Below are positions 34,754 to 47,150 of a DNA stretch of 64,000 nucleotides, piece by piece. The stretch's first letter is position 1. Every line of letters starts with the position of its first letter. The stretch comes from Xiphophorus maculatus (Eukaryota > Chordata > Actinopteri > Cyprinodontiformes > Poeciliidae), in contig NC_036456.1 of NCBI RefSeq assembly GCF_002775205.1, positions 27,811,850-27,875,849 of the forward strand. The letters run 5' to 3'. The translations under genes were made by a program, and so were the position numbers. Under the pieces are notes generated by a model that ran no database searches, was not told the origin of the DNA, and saw nothing but the letters and a program-made list of their open reading frames with translations.

Positions 34754-37112
34754 CCCTACGCCAGGGGTTCCCAAACTTTTCAACCTGTAACCCCACAAAA
34801 TAACAGTGATAGAGACTGGCAACCCCCGACTGGCAACCTGGTGACCATCTAAAAATACATATAATTCTCCAATTTATTTAAAGATATATAGCCAAATTAT
34901 TATACATATTTTAAAATAAATTTCTTTTATAAAAACGATTAAAGGGCATATTAATGTACATTATGCAGTGAGACATTTATTTCATGATATATTTATTTGA
35001 ATTTTGTTCAATTTGACCCTACATTCACCTTAGAGGCAGCAGCACCAGATTCATTTTTGAGGTGGAAGGTCTTGGGGTGTTTTGTCACTTCTGTTACGCA
35101 CTTTGAATGTCAGGCGCGCACTTGTTCAATTGAGGTGATGGCACCTGTCAATCAATTCAGTGGGTTTGTCGCAATTTGTCCTGAAGTAAACATCCCTTAC
35201 CTGGAGGACAACATTTTTGGGTCTACCATGGGGTGCGGTCTGGCTAGATTTGATGATTGTTTGCTATTAAATGCGCTGCGGTCATAGAAATTTGGTGGAA
35301 AATAATCAGAAAAAAATGTTAAAACTTGTCAGTGGGGAACTGACAGCTTTACACAGAGCATTTAGATGGCGGAATGAACTTTATTCCATTTTCAAAGCTG
35401 GAGTCTGGAAAAACGTAAAAGACGGATAAATGCCTGCAGCTGACCTAAGTACAGCTGAATACAGAGATTGATGGTATTAATACACTGTGTTTGTATGAAG
35501 GTTTTGTCATCATTACATCATTGGTGTGAACGCACCAGTAGCGGGTTAAACAGTTCAGTTGTCCAACCGGGTGACCCGTGAGCTCTTCAGTTCGCCAAAC
35601 CACACACACACACACACAAAAAGCTCATAAAGCAGCGACCCACCAGAACAGCACACACGATAAAAAGCTCTGGCAGGATCCAAATGACCGCTCTTAGATC
35701 TACGGGAGGATTCAAACTCCATTCATTCATTTTTAGCTTACAGAAAAAGCACCAAGCCGCCAAATTTACAAAGGTAAACTGACCAATAACATTTAGGATT
35801 TGGCGCGCGGACATCGACAGACTCACACAGACTCGCTACGTACAAGATGTTTTGACATAATAGATCTTTTTTTCTCCTTATTGTTGTTAATAGTAAAGAG
35901 GGTTAAATAATAATAATAATAAAAAAATATTCAAAAATTATTCTTTTCTGTTTTACTTAAAGGAAAATCTCAAGGTACACACAGTGCGTACAGCTGCAGG
36001 GCCCTGTGAAGCTACTTATTACAAGTCCAAAATATGCACGATGCAACTATGCCGAGTATAGATAGATCTGACAAAAATCACGACTGGTCAAATATGTGGA
36101 AGATTAAAAAAAAAAAAAAAAAGATGTCAAATATCCTCCAGAAATGCCAATTTAGAGCAGCAGGACAACCTAATGGTTCCAGCTCATCATCTTGTTGCGG
36201 CGCAGCAGCGCCATCTGGATGCTCTGGGTCTAAAACCAAAAGGCAGCGCAGATTATTTGCTGCATGTTAAACAAATTGTGCGGGAAAGAGATTTCTGAGT
36301 GGGACAGACAACCAGCCAGACTGCTGACTCTTTTTGCATTAAAAACAAAATGAAAAACACCATAAATAAACTTTAATGTGCTTGTTAATGTGCTGTGTTA
36401 TTCAGTGGACAAAAATTAATTTCAACAGAGACCTGAAAACCATCAGTAGCCATCGATATTTATGGCTACCGATGGCTGATTGGCTTTTGGAAGAGCAAAG
36501 AGGAAACAAAACAAAACCAAACAAATTCACGCAATTATTTTTTGACCTCAGCAAAAATGATCTGCTCTGGGCAAAGTGTGGTGAGCATTTGGTCCGGACC
36601 CGTAAAGGACATGGGGCCGATGTCTTTTTTTTTTTCATCCCAACGCCATTAGAAAGAAAACATTGTCACAGTCCTATAAATGATGACAAATACAGAAATC
36701 TCATTTAATGTTTAGCAGAATTGGTTCAGAACTGGACCGGGTCAGAGTCAACGTTTTTTTTCAGATGTCAGACCGATTCATGATCCCAATCCGACCCGGA
36801 GCTGCGTGACTGTTATGATCTGGAGCCTTAGATTTGGTCCAGATCTCAGTGCTGTAAGTTTTATCTGTACCTCTGTCTGCATATAAACACAGAGAGATGT
36901 CAGTCACAGATTGTCAGACTGACATGCAGCCTGTATAAATGTCTGGTGGGACCAGCAGGCGGGCAGGGCCGTAAAGTATGGCGGGGGGCCAATGACCCCT
37001 TGGCTCCCCCTGTTCCGGTGCCTATGCTCAGAGGTCACATCACCATGATCCAGAAAATCATTTCAAGACCTTGAGTTTTGCAAACTATACTTTGGGAACC
37101 CCTGCCCTACGC
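34754..37112. mobile_element. hAT-family element (2,343 bp) with 8-bp target duplication
   Basis: The element 34762-37104 has inverted ends CAGGGGTTCCCAAA and TTTGGGAACCCCTG and is flanked by CCCTACGC at 34754-34761 and 37105-37112, the 8-bp duplication typical of hAT. No BED zinc finger or hAT transposase domain was recognised inside, so it looks non-autonomous. It contains a CA run near 35603 and an A run near 36106. Confidence 0.9.
36206..36223 (-). promoter_or_regulatory. CTCF-like motif 5, reverse orientation
   Basis: On the minus strand GCATCCAGATGGCGCTGC fits the CTCF core well. It lies within the hAT element and faces the four plus-oriented motifs at 17-24.5 kb. Confidence 0.45.
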
Positions 37113-38413
37113 AACAGCCTATGAGCCATCAAACTGCAGTTTGACACCCCTGGAGGGCTGGTGTCCTGCAACTTTTTGTTGTTTCCCCAAGTCCAAAACA
37201 CATGAATAAAAGGACTGAATCCTTTCATTCGGCGCACATGTTTTAGAAAAAAAAAAGATTACATAATTTACACATTAAGCAATACACAGTAAGCCCAACA
37301 GAGAATAAACCTTCATAGAGGCAAATAAGGTGGTGGTCAGGATCCTGCTAATGTGTTAACTTATGTGATTCAGGTGAGCTTACATAGAAGCAGCTAAAAG
37401 TTGCTGGACTCCAGTTTGACACATTTGGCCTTCGGCGCTACGTTGCTTCTTTTATGCAAATTTAACTTTTAAGTGTGAAAAATGTACCAACTCTTTGACC
37501 AATGGAGAAAACTAACAGCCAATGCTCCGATCAAAACGAGAAAAGCTTTCGGTACATTACTTACTGCTCCGCACAGCTCGCCGCACTGAGGCCTCCAGAT
37601 GAATTCATGCACCCAGACGCTGAACCAACATCCACCATCCTGCGGCCTGTCTGCTCCTCGGTGGCCTATTTATACAAACAAGTACTTAGTGTTAGTATCA
37701 GAAAATAGATGTTTATTTTCTCGGGTGATCAAACTCGTTCCTCTGACAGCTGGACTCACCTCTTAGGGGGAAAGTTAACCTTCACTGGAAGAAACGAGAC
37801 CGAATATTAAGTTCTGCTTCTTTCATTTACTTTCGGTTTTGCGCTGCTGCGTCAAACAGTTGTTTAAGGGTGTAACCGGTTACTGACGAATACAATACTC
37901 ATCCAGAAGCACGTTTTCAAAGTAAAAGCACAGCAGAGTTCTAATCTGACAATAATTATTGAATATAATCATAAAAAGATTTGATTGGCTAAATATTTAT
38001 TCTAACCATAGTTGTCTAATTAGATAACTACAGATCATAGCCACGTTTCAGTTTCAATAATAAAAATCGTTTATAAAAAAAACGTAGGGCAAGAAGAAGT
38101 TTGTACAGCAGCTGCTATTAATTATGTAACCACATTTAGTAGCCTAAGTTAAGGAAAGAGATTTAGACATGAATCCTGTCATCGTGGAGATGAAATCAGT
38201 CTAAACTGAACAAAGGTCTTGTTCACGCGATTCACTTTGTTTTAAATATTAGCAGAAATGTTTTATTTTGAAGGTGTAGCCGGATAAAAACTGTGTTGCT
38301 GCCCTAAACGATGATTTGTAAGATTCGGTCACTTCGGTTTGACGTTCTAATTTTTTAATAATTTAATGCGGTAAGTTAAGTTATAGGATCATAAGTTGAC
38401 TCAGATCATCGGG
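37113..38413. other. Intergenic region between the AIG1 unit and GIMAP
   Basis: This is the shared upstream region of a minus-strand and a plus-strand GTPase gene. On the minus strand, CAAAACCGAAAGT at about 37833-37845 approximates an ISRE with one weak half. No coding exon was recognised before 38414. Confidence 0.4.
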
Positions 38414-40829
38414 ATGGCAGAAAGCGGAGCAGTTGGTGAGTTTATTAAAGGTTTTTTATGAGTTTAGATGTTAAACATTTAGTAAAACATGGCGCATTTA
38501 AACTAGGTTTTCTACCGGATTTGTAGCCATAAATATGTTTATTTATAGGACAATTAATCGTAGAATAAACATATGTTTAGGTTTTAGAGCCATTTGTGAA
38601 TAAATTGTCCTTTTAACGAAAGATTTGCTTGTCACGCACCTTTTATTCAATGTTCCTTTCACTTTCATTTTTCACTAGTTACAGCTGGCATAAATAAATG
38701 TCACTGGGTAACTGTTCGCCTCTAACGTGATGTATAAGATTTATTCTATTGTGCATTAATTACAACATTTGTTCTGGTCTTCCTGTTTCTGTGTAGGAGC
38801 AGAGAAAGGACGGGGCAGAAAAAGCAGCATGGACGTTCCTCCAACAGGTCAGATTTCTATCTCAGTACCAGTGTGTGTTTGTCTTCATGTAAATCTGGGA
38901 TCAAATCATTTCAAACAACTTTCCCATAATTTTAAAACATGTGCCTTTTTAAATTAAAGTCCCATTACAATTATTTTGCTGATATCTTTTAAAATTGACA
39001 GCACTAAAATCCTCCTCCTGGCTCTGGTTGTGTCTGACCAAGTGTTGTATTTCTGCACTTAGTACTGGGACCAGGCTTTTAAATCAAATGCACCAACCCC
39101 CTTAGCAATCAGTGTCTTTGGAAAGTAGACGATGCTGTAATGCAAGTGAAATCTCCGGTGATAAGCGTATAAGCAGTTTTTTTTTTTTTAGGTGTGCTGT
39201 GTTGGTTTAATTTAATAAAACACAACTAGAATCTCTATTTGCTTTTAATTGAGACATTTTTTAGAAAGTAGACAGACGTTAAACATAGGGGTGAACAGTT
39301 TGACGGCTGGTTGTTGAAAGCTTTGAGCTCCGTGGGGGATAGAGGCTCCAGCACAGACAGTTCAGAAACAGTTCAGAATGAGGAAAAGACATTCATACTC
39401 AGATTAAGTTCTGTTTTAGACTGTCTACTGCTAGCAAATCTATGTCCATACTGGACGGGACTGGACGCTTGTTGTATAAATTTTCTGTATCTCCTTTTCT
39501 GTGTTCCAGTATCTGACTTAAGGCTGGTGCTTGTTGGGAAGACTGGTGTAGGAAAGAGTTCCAGTGGAAACACCATATTAGGAAGAGAAGCTTTCAGAGC
39601 AGCGACCAAACACTCCTCAGGTAAAACTCTGAAACACACAGATGGACCAATACTGTCCAAGTGCTTTATTTTTAATAAACAGGAAAAAAATCTACATTAC
39701 TGTGCAGTTCTTGCAGCACATAAGCAACCTTACATCAGTTTGGATGACTTGTTGCTCTTTGTTTGCCTTGTGGTTAATCTTATATTTGCTTCACAAAATT
39801 ATTTTTAATAAACAGCTCATTCTTGGTGTATGTGACTCTTCATCCTCCAAGGAGCAGGGACATAGTTTTAGTTTATCTGAATTGTTAAATAATGTTATTG
39901 GTTCAAAACCAATCAAAAGTCACAGGGCCATCATAAAGACTGCTTTCATGCTATGTGTGTGTGCCATAACATCTGCTTTGTAAATCTCTCTGTACCTTTA
40001 CGAACTATATTTGAATTTTTGTTCTTTAGAGACCGCTGAATGCTCCAAACAACGAGAAGAAGTGTTCAACTGGATGGTTTCTGTTGTCGACACTCCCGGC
40101 CTCTTTGACACGTCTCAGTCTGACGAAAAAGTGAAGAGAGAAATCTCAAAATGCATCAACATGTCGGCTCCTGGTCCCCACGCCTTTCTGCTGGTGATCA
40201 GAATTGGACCATTCTCTAAAGAGGAGAGAGATGCTGTGATGAAGGTGAAGGACATTTTTGGAGAGGAAGCCTGGAAGTACTCCATGATCCTCTTCACACA
40301 TGGTGATAAGGTGGAAAAGTCAGACTTTGACGAGATGTTAAAGGAGGCTGGACCCGAATTGAAGGAGATCTTAGAGAAGGCTGGAAATAGATACCATGTC
40401 TTCAATAACCTCAGAGCTAACAATCGTCTACAAGTTCTTGGTTTGCTAGAGAAGGTTGAGGACATGGTGCAGAAGAAAGAAGGAAAGTTTGAGGACATGG
40501 TGCAGAAGAAAGAAGGAAAGTTTTACTCTAGTGACACATATGAAAAGGCAGCAGATATGCTGGGTCAGAAAGAGCTTGAACTCAAACTGTTCTATGAGAA
40601 AAAACTGGAGGAGGAAGTGGAAGCTGTGAGGGCAGAGTATGAGCGGCTGCTAAAAGAAGCTAGAGAGGATAAAGAGAAGCTAGAGAAAAGGATGGAAGCT
40701 GAGCTGAAGGAGTTGAAGCGTTACTACTCTGCCTTGGAGAACGGAGTCCGTCACGTTGTAGAGCAGCTGGCCAAAGATGATGATGACCAACTTCTGAAGA
40801 GGTTTCATGAAGTCTTGAAACTGAACTGA
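38414..40829 (+). CDS. gimap-like: GIMAP-family GTPase, four exons
   Basis: Exons 38414-38435, 38797-38847, 39510-39620 and 40030-40829 have good GT/AG borders, all joins are in phase 1, and together they give 327 residues. The start is ATG in GGGATGG (M-A-E-S-G-A-V). The AIG1 G domain has P-loop GKTGVGKS (exon 3), DTPG (exon 4) and THGD for base recognition. After the domain there is a tandem 11-residue repeat (EDMVQKKEGKF twice, 40458-40523), then a long charged coiled coil rich in Glu and Lys. It has no carboxyl transmembrane segment, unlike some GIMAPs. The length fits the family (about 250-330 residues). It is divergent from the AIG1-GVIN B unit and may share its upstream region. A GAAAGTGAAA element lies in intron 1. 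Confidence 0.9.
38657..38666 (-). promoter_or_regulatory. IRF-like element in GIMAP intron 1
   Basis: TTTCACTTTC is the complement of GAAAGTGAAA and fits the IRF half-site pair. It lies in the first intron of the GIMAP gene, so a regulatory role is possible but unproven. Confidence 0.35.
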
Positions 40830-40955
40830 AAAACATATGAATGACTGGTTTGTTGGACACCTTTTAATAGTGAATTATTGGTGATCCAGCTTTGTAAATC
40901 AGAGTAATCTTTGCCTGTAAATATTGGTGTAATGTGTATTATGTACATGCAAATG

Positions 40956-41300
40956 TGTCAGGTCTAAATACCTATTAAAGACAATTTAAACAAACACAGG
41001 AAAGACAAGAGAGTTAGATTCTTTGTTCTCGCGAGGAGAGCAGACAGAAATGTGCTTACAGTTACAAATCTCCAACCGCTCTGAAACACATTTGTCCCCT
41101 CCTCGCTTTTATTGCTTTTAGGAACCCTCTCACACTGAGCGCTGCAACTCTCAAAGGGCGGGGAAAACAATTCATCACATAGTTGCAGCGCTAATGACAT
41201 TCACTATCTAGACACATGTTATCTACACTCTAGATCCTTCTGCTCCAGGCACGGCGTCGAATAGGACACGTTGTATAGCTTCAAAGCAACGGCTTGTAGC
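40956..41300. repeat. LTR-like dispersed repeat, copy 2
   Basis: It matches 2643-2990 from TGTCAGGT onward, including GGGCGGGGAAAACA. It begins 127 bp after the GIMAP stop codon, so it probably truncates or replaces that gene's 3' UTR. Confidence 0.6.
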
Positions 41301-42409
41301 ACAAAGAAGAACAAAGCAGAGTTTATTGTAGGACTGTTAAACTCAGCTGGGAGCAACTAGCACCTCTGTCTTGTAGGAAGTCCTGCAGGGCAACAACTGC
41401 TGAGAGTAGCTGTCACCTCTATTTCCCAGGGAGGCCTTAGGAAGGAATCAAAGTTATTTAACACACAGAAACATTACCTATACTTAAATTAGGAGTAAAA
41501 GAGAAAAAACATATAAGTAAAATTATCTAAATGTAACTACAAGGCTACATGATACAACGAATATTTGATAATTATTAAAAACAATACAATTTACCCAACA
41601 AAATGTCACAAGATACTATTTAGATGTTATATAACTTGTTTAGACAGAAAGGAAAAATGTCATTCTCATAATTCATGCTTTGAGTGTTAATTTCTTCTGT
41701 AATTAAAGTTCTTACTCATTTTTTAGCATTGGCTTCCATTTTCTTTGCGGCATCTTTTAAGTATTTATTCCTTTTCCTTTAATCAGAGTTTAAAAAAATA
41801 CTGTAAGTATGGTGAACTTGACACTTTGCATCACTTGATCACAATTCCATGAACCTAAAGTGATTTTTTAAATATTTACTCAACATTTTATGTGTAAGAG
41901 CACACTTTGTTCTAAAACGTTCTTGTTGTTAACTTTGTATTGTTATGAAGAATTTTCTACATTTCCAAGTACTTAAGTTCAGGATTCTTTCACTTATTTG
42001 AGCAATGAGTGGCTTACAGGTTTGTTGAAAGTCTCATAGTGACTCGCTCCAACGACACACTGTATGTATAAAATACTGCTGTTCCTTGTCCTGTACAACA
42101 GAACTAGATTTTGTGTCAAACTGCATATTTTGTGCAGAAGCATCAAACATGTATTCTTGTGCAATCCAGTGTCCATAATTTGAAAATTATCTTTAGGGAC
42201 TCAACATCAGCTGATCAATCAAGCCAGCAGGCTCAACCAAATCACCTCCACAGAGAAACAGTGATATTGAGTCTAAACAAAACTGCACTAAACAAACTGT
42301 TACAATATTAGATTAATATCCACTGACATGGCATTCTGAAACTGCTGAAGTCAGGTAAAGACTGTGCATACTAGCTGATAACTTCCACTACTCTGACAAC
42401 ATCTTTACT
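41301..42409. other. Gene-free spacer
   Basis: AT-rich. No coding, RNA or repeat signal was recognised apart from short low-complexity stretches. Confidence 0.35.
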
Positions 42410-44115
42410 TCAAATCAATCAATCAATCAATCAAATTTTATTTGTATAGCACATTTCAGCAGCAAGGCATTTCAAAGTGCTTTACATCATAACAAACACA
42501 GAATCACAATGCAATATAGAATCAATCATTAAGTCAAGTTCCATCAATAAATTTGTAATTGATTACATTTCAAATACAATTCTAAACAGGTGGGTTTTCA
42601 GTTGAGATTTAAAAGAAGTCAGTGTTTCAGCTGTTTTACAGTTTTCTGGAAGTTTGTTCCAAATTCGTGGTGCATAGATGCTGAAAGCTGCTTCTCCTCG
42701 TTTGGTTCTGGTTCTGGGGATGCAGAGCAGACCAGAACCGGAAGACCTGAGAGGTCTGTAAGGTTGATACAACAACAGCAGATCTTTAATGTATTGTGGT
42801 GCTAAGCCGTTCAGTGATTTGTAAACTAACAACAGTATTTTAAAGTCTGTTCTTTGAGCTACAGGGAGCCAGTGGAGGGACTTTAAAACTGGTGTTATGT
42901 GCTCTATCTTCCTGGTTTTAGTGAGAACGCGAGCAGCAGCATTCTGGATCAGCTGCAGCTGTTTGATTAATTTGTTGGACAGACCTGTGAAGACGCTGTT
43001 GCAATAATCAATACGACTGAAGATGAACGCATGGATGAGTTTCTCTAGATCTGGCTGAGACATTAGTCCTTTAATCCTGGAAATGTTCTTCAGGTGATAG
43101 AAGGCCGACTTTGTAACTGTCTTTATGTGGCTCTGGAGGTTCAGGTCAGAGTCCATCACTACTCCCAGGTTTTGGGCCTGATCGCTGGTTTTCAGTTGTA
43201 ATAACTGAAGCTGTGCATTGACTCTAGATCGTTCCTCTTTAGGTCCAAAAATAATAACTTCAGTTTTGTTTCTGTTCAGCTGGAGAAAGTTTTGGCACAT
43301 CCACACATTTATCTGTTCTAAGCATCTGTTCAGTGATTGGATGGGGTCAAAGGTCACCTGGTGACATCGTAATGTAGAGCTGTGTGTCATCTGCATAGTT
43401 ATGGTAGCTAATATTATTTCCTGTTATAACCTGAGCTAGTAGGAGCATATAAATATTGAATAAAAGGGGTCCTAGGATTGAACCTTGGGGTACCCCACAT
43501 GTGACCTTTGACCTCTTTGATGAAAAGTTTTCAATTGAAACAAAGAAATCCCTGTTCTTTATGTAGGATTCAAACCAGTTAAGCACTGGACCGGAGAGTC
43601 CGACCCAACTCTCCAGTCGATTCAGTAATATGTCATGGTCAACAGTGTCAAAAGCTGCACTGAGGTCCAACAGAACCAGCACTGTGGTTCTGCCACAGTC
43701 CGTATTTATATGGATGTCATTGAACACTTTTATGAGGGCGGTCTCTGTGCTGTGGTGAGCACGAAAACCAGACTGGAAGGAGTCAAAGAGGTTGGTTATA
43801 GTTAGGAAGCTAGTTAATTGTTTACACACAGCTTTTTCAATAACTTTGCTGATGAATGGGAGGTTGGAGGTCAGAGGTCGGCCTGTAATTCTGCATTAGT
43901 GATTTGTCCAGATTGTTCTTTTTTATAAGTGGTTTGATTACTGCTGTTTTCAGAGCCTGGGGGAAAACGCCTGATGAGAGCGATGAGTTTACTATTTGGA
44001 TCAGATCAGCAGCAATAACAGGCAGGACTTTCTTAAAGAAATGTGTGGGTAAAACATCCAGACAGCAGGAACTGGAGCTTATTTGACTTATAATTTCCTG
44101 TAGGGTTTTATAATT
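42410..44115 (-). mobile_element. L2-clade LINE, 5'-truncated, reverse transcriptase broken
   Basis: On the minus strand there is a reverse transcriptase with the STETAL, LDLSAAFDTVDH, GVPQGSILGPLLF and YADDTQLY motifs (43347-43829). A frameshift near 43390 follows, then the remaining RT and carboxyl domain (42563-43396; [26 protein letters not shown]). The 3' UTR ends in a (TTGA)n run at 42417-42433. The endonuclease is missing and the upstream part (43830-44115) has further frame breaks. The motif set fits L2-type LINEs. Confidence 0.85.
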
Positions 44116-44499
44116 AAAGCAAGTTCAAATTGATATGATGGGTCTGTACAACTGATAGCAGAACTATTCTAGATAAATTCACCTAAAAACATACAAACCA
44201 ACCCCTTGACTAGGTAAACATTCTGTTATTTCAGTCTCACATCTCACCTACAAATAGTTGAAACCACATATTTAAATATTCAGTACCCTAGCATTAAATC
44301 CTCTCCTGAGGCCAAAACGGTACAGAATATTTTTCTATGATCAATTAAGTTTCTTTTTGTGCTTTTAGTAGACTTTTATGGTTTGATTATTTGCTTAGGA
44401 TGTTGAGCTTGGATGATACTTTACTTAATATGTAATAGTATCAGTCAGATACAGTACAGTGAACATTAGCAGATCCCTCTATTGGCAGGGTACCACAGC
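44116..44499. other. Spacer between L2 and gag-like remnant
   Basis: AT-rich. No feature was recognised. Confidence 0.3.
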
Positions 44500-45560
44500 T
44501 GGTAACTAATCCAAATTTTCCATCTCTGTTTGGTGTGTATCTTAGTTTGAGACTTTTCAACAGCACCCTATAACGACAAAGACCAGGTAAGTAATCAGGG
44601 GTCTTAACATGTAAAAACGTCCCATACAGGACATTGAGCGCGTTTGCTCCAACTTGATCTGGAAGGTTTTATTTGTAGAATAACTCAGTGACAGTGGTCA
44701 CGTGTGAACATGAGTCAAGAAGAAAATTCACATTGACATCTGAAATATTACAACAGCTGTGCATGACTGACTACCTGCAGCTCCTATTTGCCCTGCAATA
44801 GAGATGGATTTTAGTTTAAATGTTTTTTAGCAGCTGAGGGATTCTCACTTTTCTAACTTTTTGTCCTGAGGGTTCCCTGGTCACTTTATCAGCTTTAGTT
44901 TCTCTTTTGAGTGCACTTGTTTCATTGTGTGTTTTTTGGAGTCAATTTTACTAGTTGACAGTGGATTTCGGTAATTTGTTTTGAGAGTTCTCTCTTGAAT
45001 TGAACTTAAGGTAGCTGTGCTATCATTCTCATCTGATCAGTCTTTTACGGTTTGAAGGTGGGACATAACCTTTTGTTTTGTACTGCTCAAATGTCTCATT
45101 CGCATCTTTTTGGTGGCATCTTGGTCTTTTTCAGCTCACAGTAAGAGAAGCAGATCAGGAAAATTTGGTGGATTTTCCCACTTTTGTTTTAACTGGAATG
45201 TAGTTAAAAGGGGATCATCCCAACACCCTGGACAGAACTGGGTGATGAGAAGTCTATCAAAGTCACTGCTTGAGGCACCACCCCATTTTACAGTGTGAGC
45301 TAAGGCTACTTAAACTAGTTGCAAGTAAGACAGTTCATCACCTGTATTTTGGAACCTGTCAAGAAACTGAGCATACAGTTCTCCGCCATTAGCAGAGTCT
45401 AACAACTTAAGATATTCTGAGGGAGAGCGAATTCAAGTTCAAGTGCTTAATTGCTTCAGCAGCTGGGGGTAAGATAGACTGAAGGATCTTTCGAGATTGT
45501 TGCACTTTGGAAATGGAAGAGTCACTCATGAGTAGTTCTACACTGGAATGTCAAGTATAA
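44500..45560 (-). pseudogene. Degenerate gag/protease of a Ty3/Gypsy-type or PNMA-like element
   Basis: Minus-strand frames show a segment with ELYAQFLDRFQNTGDELSYL and a FCPGCWDDPLL motif (about 45150-45480), similar to capsid domains of fish Gypsy and paraneoplastic-antigen-like gag proteins. Further downstream (about 44520-44720) there is a protease-like DTCSHVTTVTELFYK. Stops and shifts separate them. It could alternatively be a decayed domesticated gag gene. Confidence 0.45.
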
Positions 45561-46289
45561 TCTGGCTCATACGCTGGCTGTGGGATTTTACCAGAAAAAA
45601 ACTTAGTTTTTGTGAGAACTGTTGCACTGCATAATCTTTCCTTTTCACAATGTGCTCAACTACCATGCGCTGCACTCCTGGAGGGTTTAAATCATGTGGA
45701 GACATGTTAGCGGTTATGCTATGAGCTGGGCTACTCACATTTAGCAAGCACAATAACAATAATAAAAGCAATTATAATAATAACAAGCCGACATATCAAA
45801 AATTAAACCCCAGACCTATTGAGCTCAATGTTTCATTTATTCTTTTAGTCATTCATCGAGTCAAATTGTGTTTTTGAGTTCAGCTCCTTTTTTCATTATT
45901 ACCACTACAATGTTCATGCTGGAGAGAAGATGGAAGTTCTTTGATGGATCGGTAGTTCTTTTCTGGACACAGGCTCACCATCTCCAGCCGTAGACAATCC
46001 AGAAGTCCAATCCAACAAAAGTAAAAATACCTAGCCAAGACGAGGTACAGACTCATCAATGGTTAGCAACACAGTTTCTCTGGGTCTCACTGAAGATGTC
46101 TCATCAATTTCAGCACTATTTTTCCTCAGCCTTCCTTTTACGCTCCCAAAGTAAAACTGACAATTAATTCCAAGTCTCCTTTAAGATGATTGGATCGTGC
46201 ACACTTATTTTCAAATTTCTCCTTTTCAGTTGAGGCTATGTCTTGTGTAACATACTTTTCTTTTCAAAGAGGTGTCACGTACAGCTCCA
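45561..46289. other. Spacer, possibly more of the gag-like element
   Basis: A 77-codon minus-strand frame lies at 45538-45771. It has no recognisable motif and may be upstream gag sequence. The rest is AT-rich. Confidence 0.3.
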
Positions 46290-46620
46290 GATATGGTAGT
46301 AATATGAGTGGGCTAGATACAGTATCTTACAATATTCATGGTCTGAACCATCCTATTAAACAAAAGAAGATTTTGACTCAACTAAAAAATCTACCAGAGA
46401 CTCACCTAATGGAGAACAAACACAAAAACCGGAAAAGGGAATCGGTAAGTCACCCATTTTATGCCTCATTTGGAAAAAGGAGGGGGTAGCTATTTTAATC
46501 CAATAAGGGATATTGTTTGAAGTTGAAAAAGAGGTAAAGGATAAAGAAGGAAGATATGTAAGGTTTATAGGACAAATAGGAGATATGACAATTTCAGTAA
46601 TAAATGTAAACAAAAACGAA
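46290..46620 (+). mobile_element. L1/Tx1-type LINE endonuclease fragment
   Basis: Plus-strand frames carry the endonuclease start VSYNIHGLNHPIKQKKILTQ, then a PETHL segment and KEGVAILIQ after frameshifts. The pieces keep domain order but are broken several times. Confidence 0.65.
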
Positions 46621-47150
46621 ACATAAACACACATATTGGGACAGGGACCCCAACACAATGACTGGAACATGAACAAAAGTCTTCCAAGAGCCCCAGCATT
46701 TGCGTTGGGCCGGAAAGGAGGACTGTTCCTTCACATTCCTCTCCTTCTGTTGTTTGATGTCTTCCCTCACCTGCTTCCTTTTCTTTTGGACCCCCGTTGT
46801 GTAGTCTTGGTTGAAATAAACAGTCTGTCCTTCATAGCAGATCTTCTGTTTCCAGGCCTGTTTTATCCCATGTTCCTTCATCTTATAATAAAAGAAGCGT
46901 ACGATGATCGCTTTCGGGGGGAGCGTGGTTTATTCACCAGTGAGCAATGTGCTCTTTCAATACACAATTCCATCCTGTCTGTGATTTGAATCTGGGATTT
47001 AATAAATTGTGCTATGAAGCTAATGGTGTTGTTTTTTCTACACCCTCAGGAATGCCATGGATTCTTATATTGTTGCGCCTCATCCTCAACTCCAAGTCAT
47101 TGCATTTCTCTGATAGTTTGGTCGTTTCCCAGAGCAGAAATGTCGCCACC
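46621..47150 (-). mobile_element. L1/Tx1-type ORF1 fragment, inverted relative to the endonuclease
   Basis: On the minus strand LELRMRRNNIRIHGIPEGVE (about 47036-47095) and YFNQDYTTGVQKKRKQVRED (about 46755-46815) are ORF1 motifs of L1/Tx1 LINEs. A degenerate middle separates them. The adjacent endonuclease piece lies on the opposite strand. Confidence 0.65.

Noticed and set aside
34997..35287. 96-codon frame inside the hAT element
   Set aside because: No transposase motif and no similarity to neighbours; likely chance.
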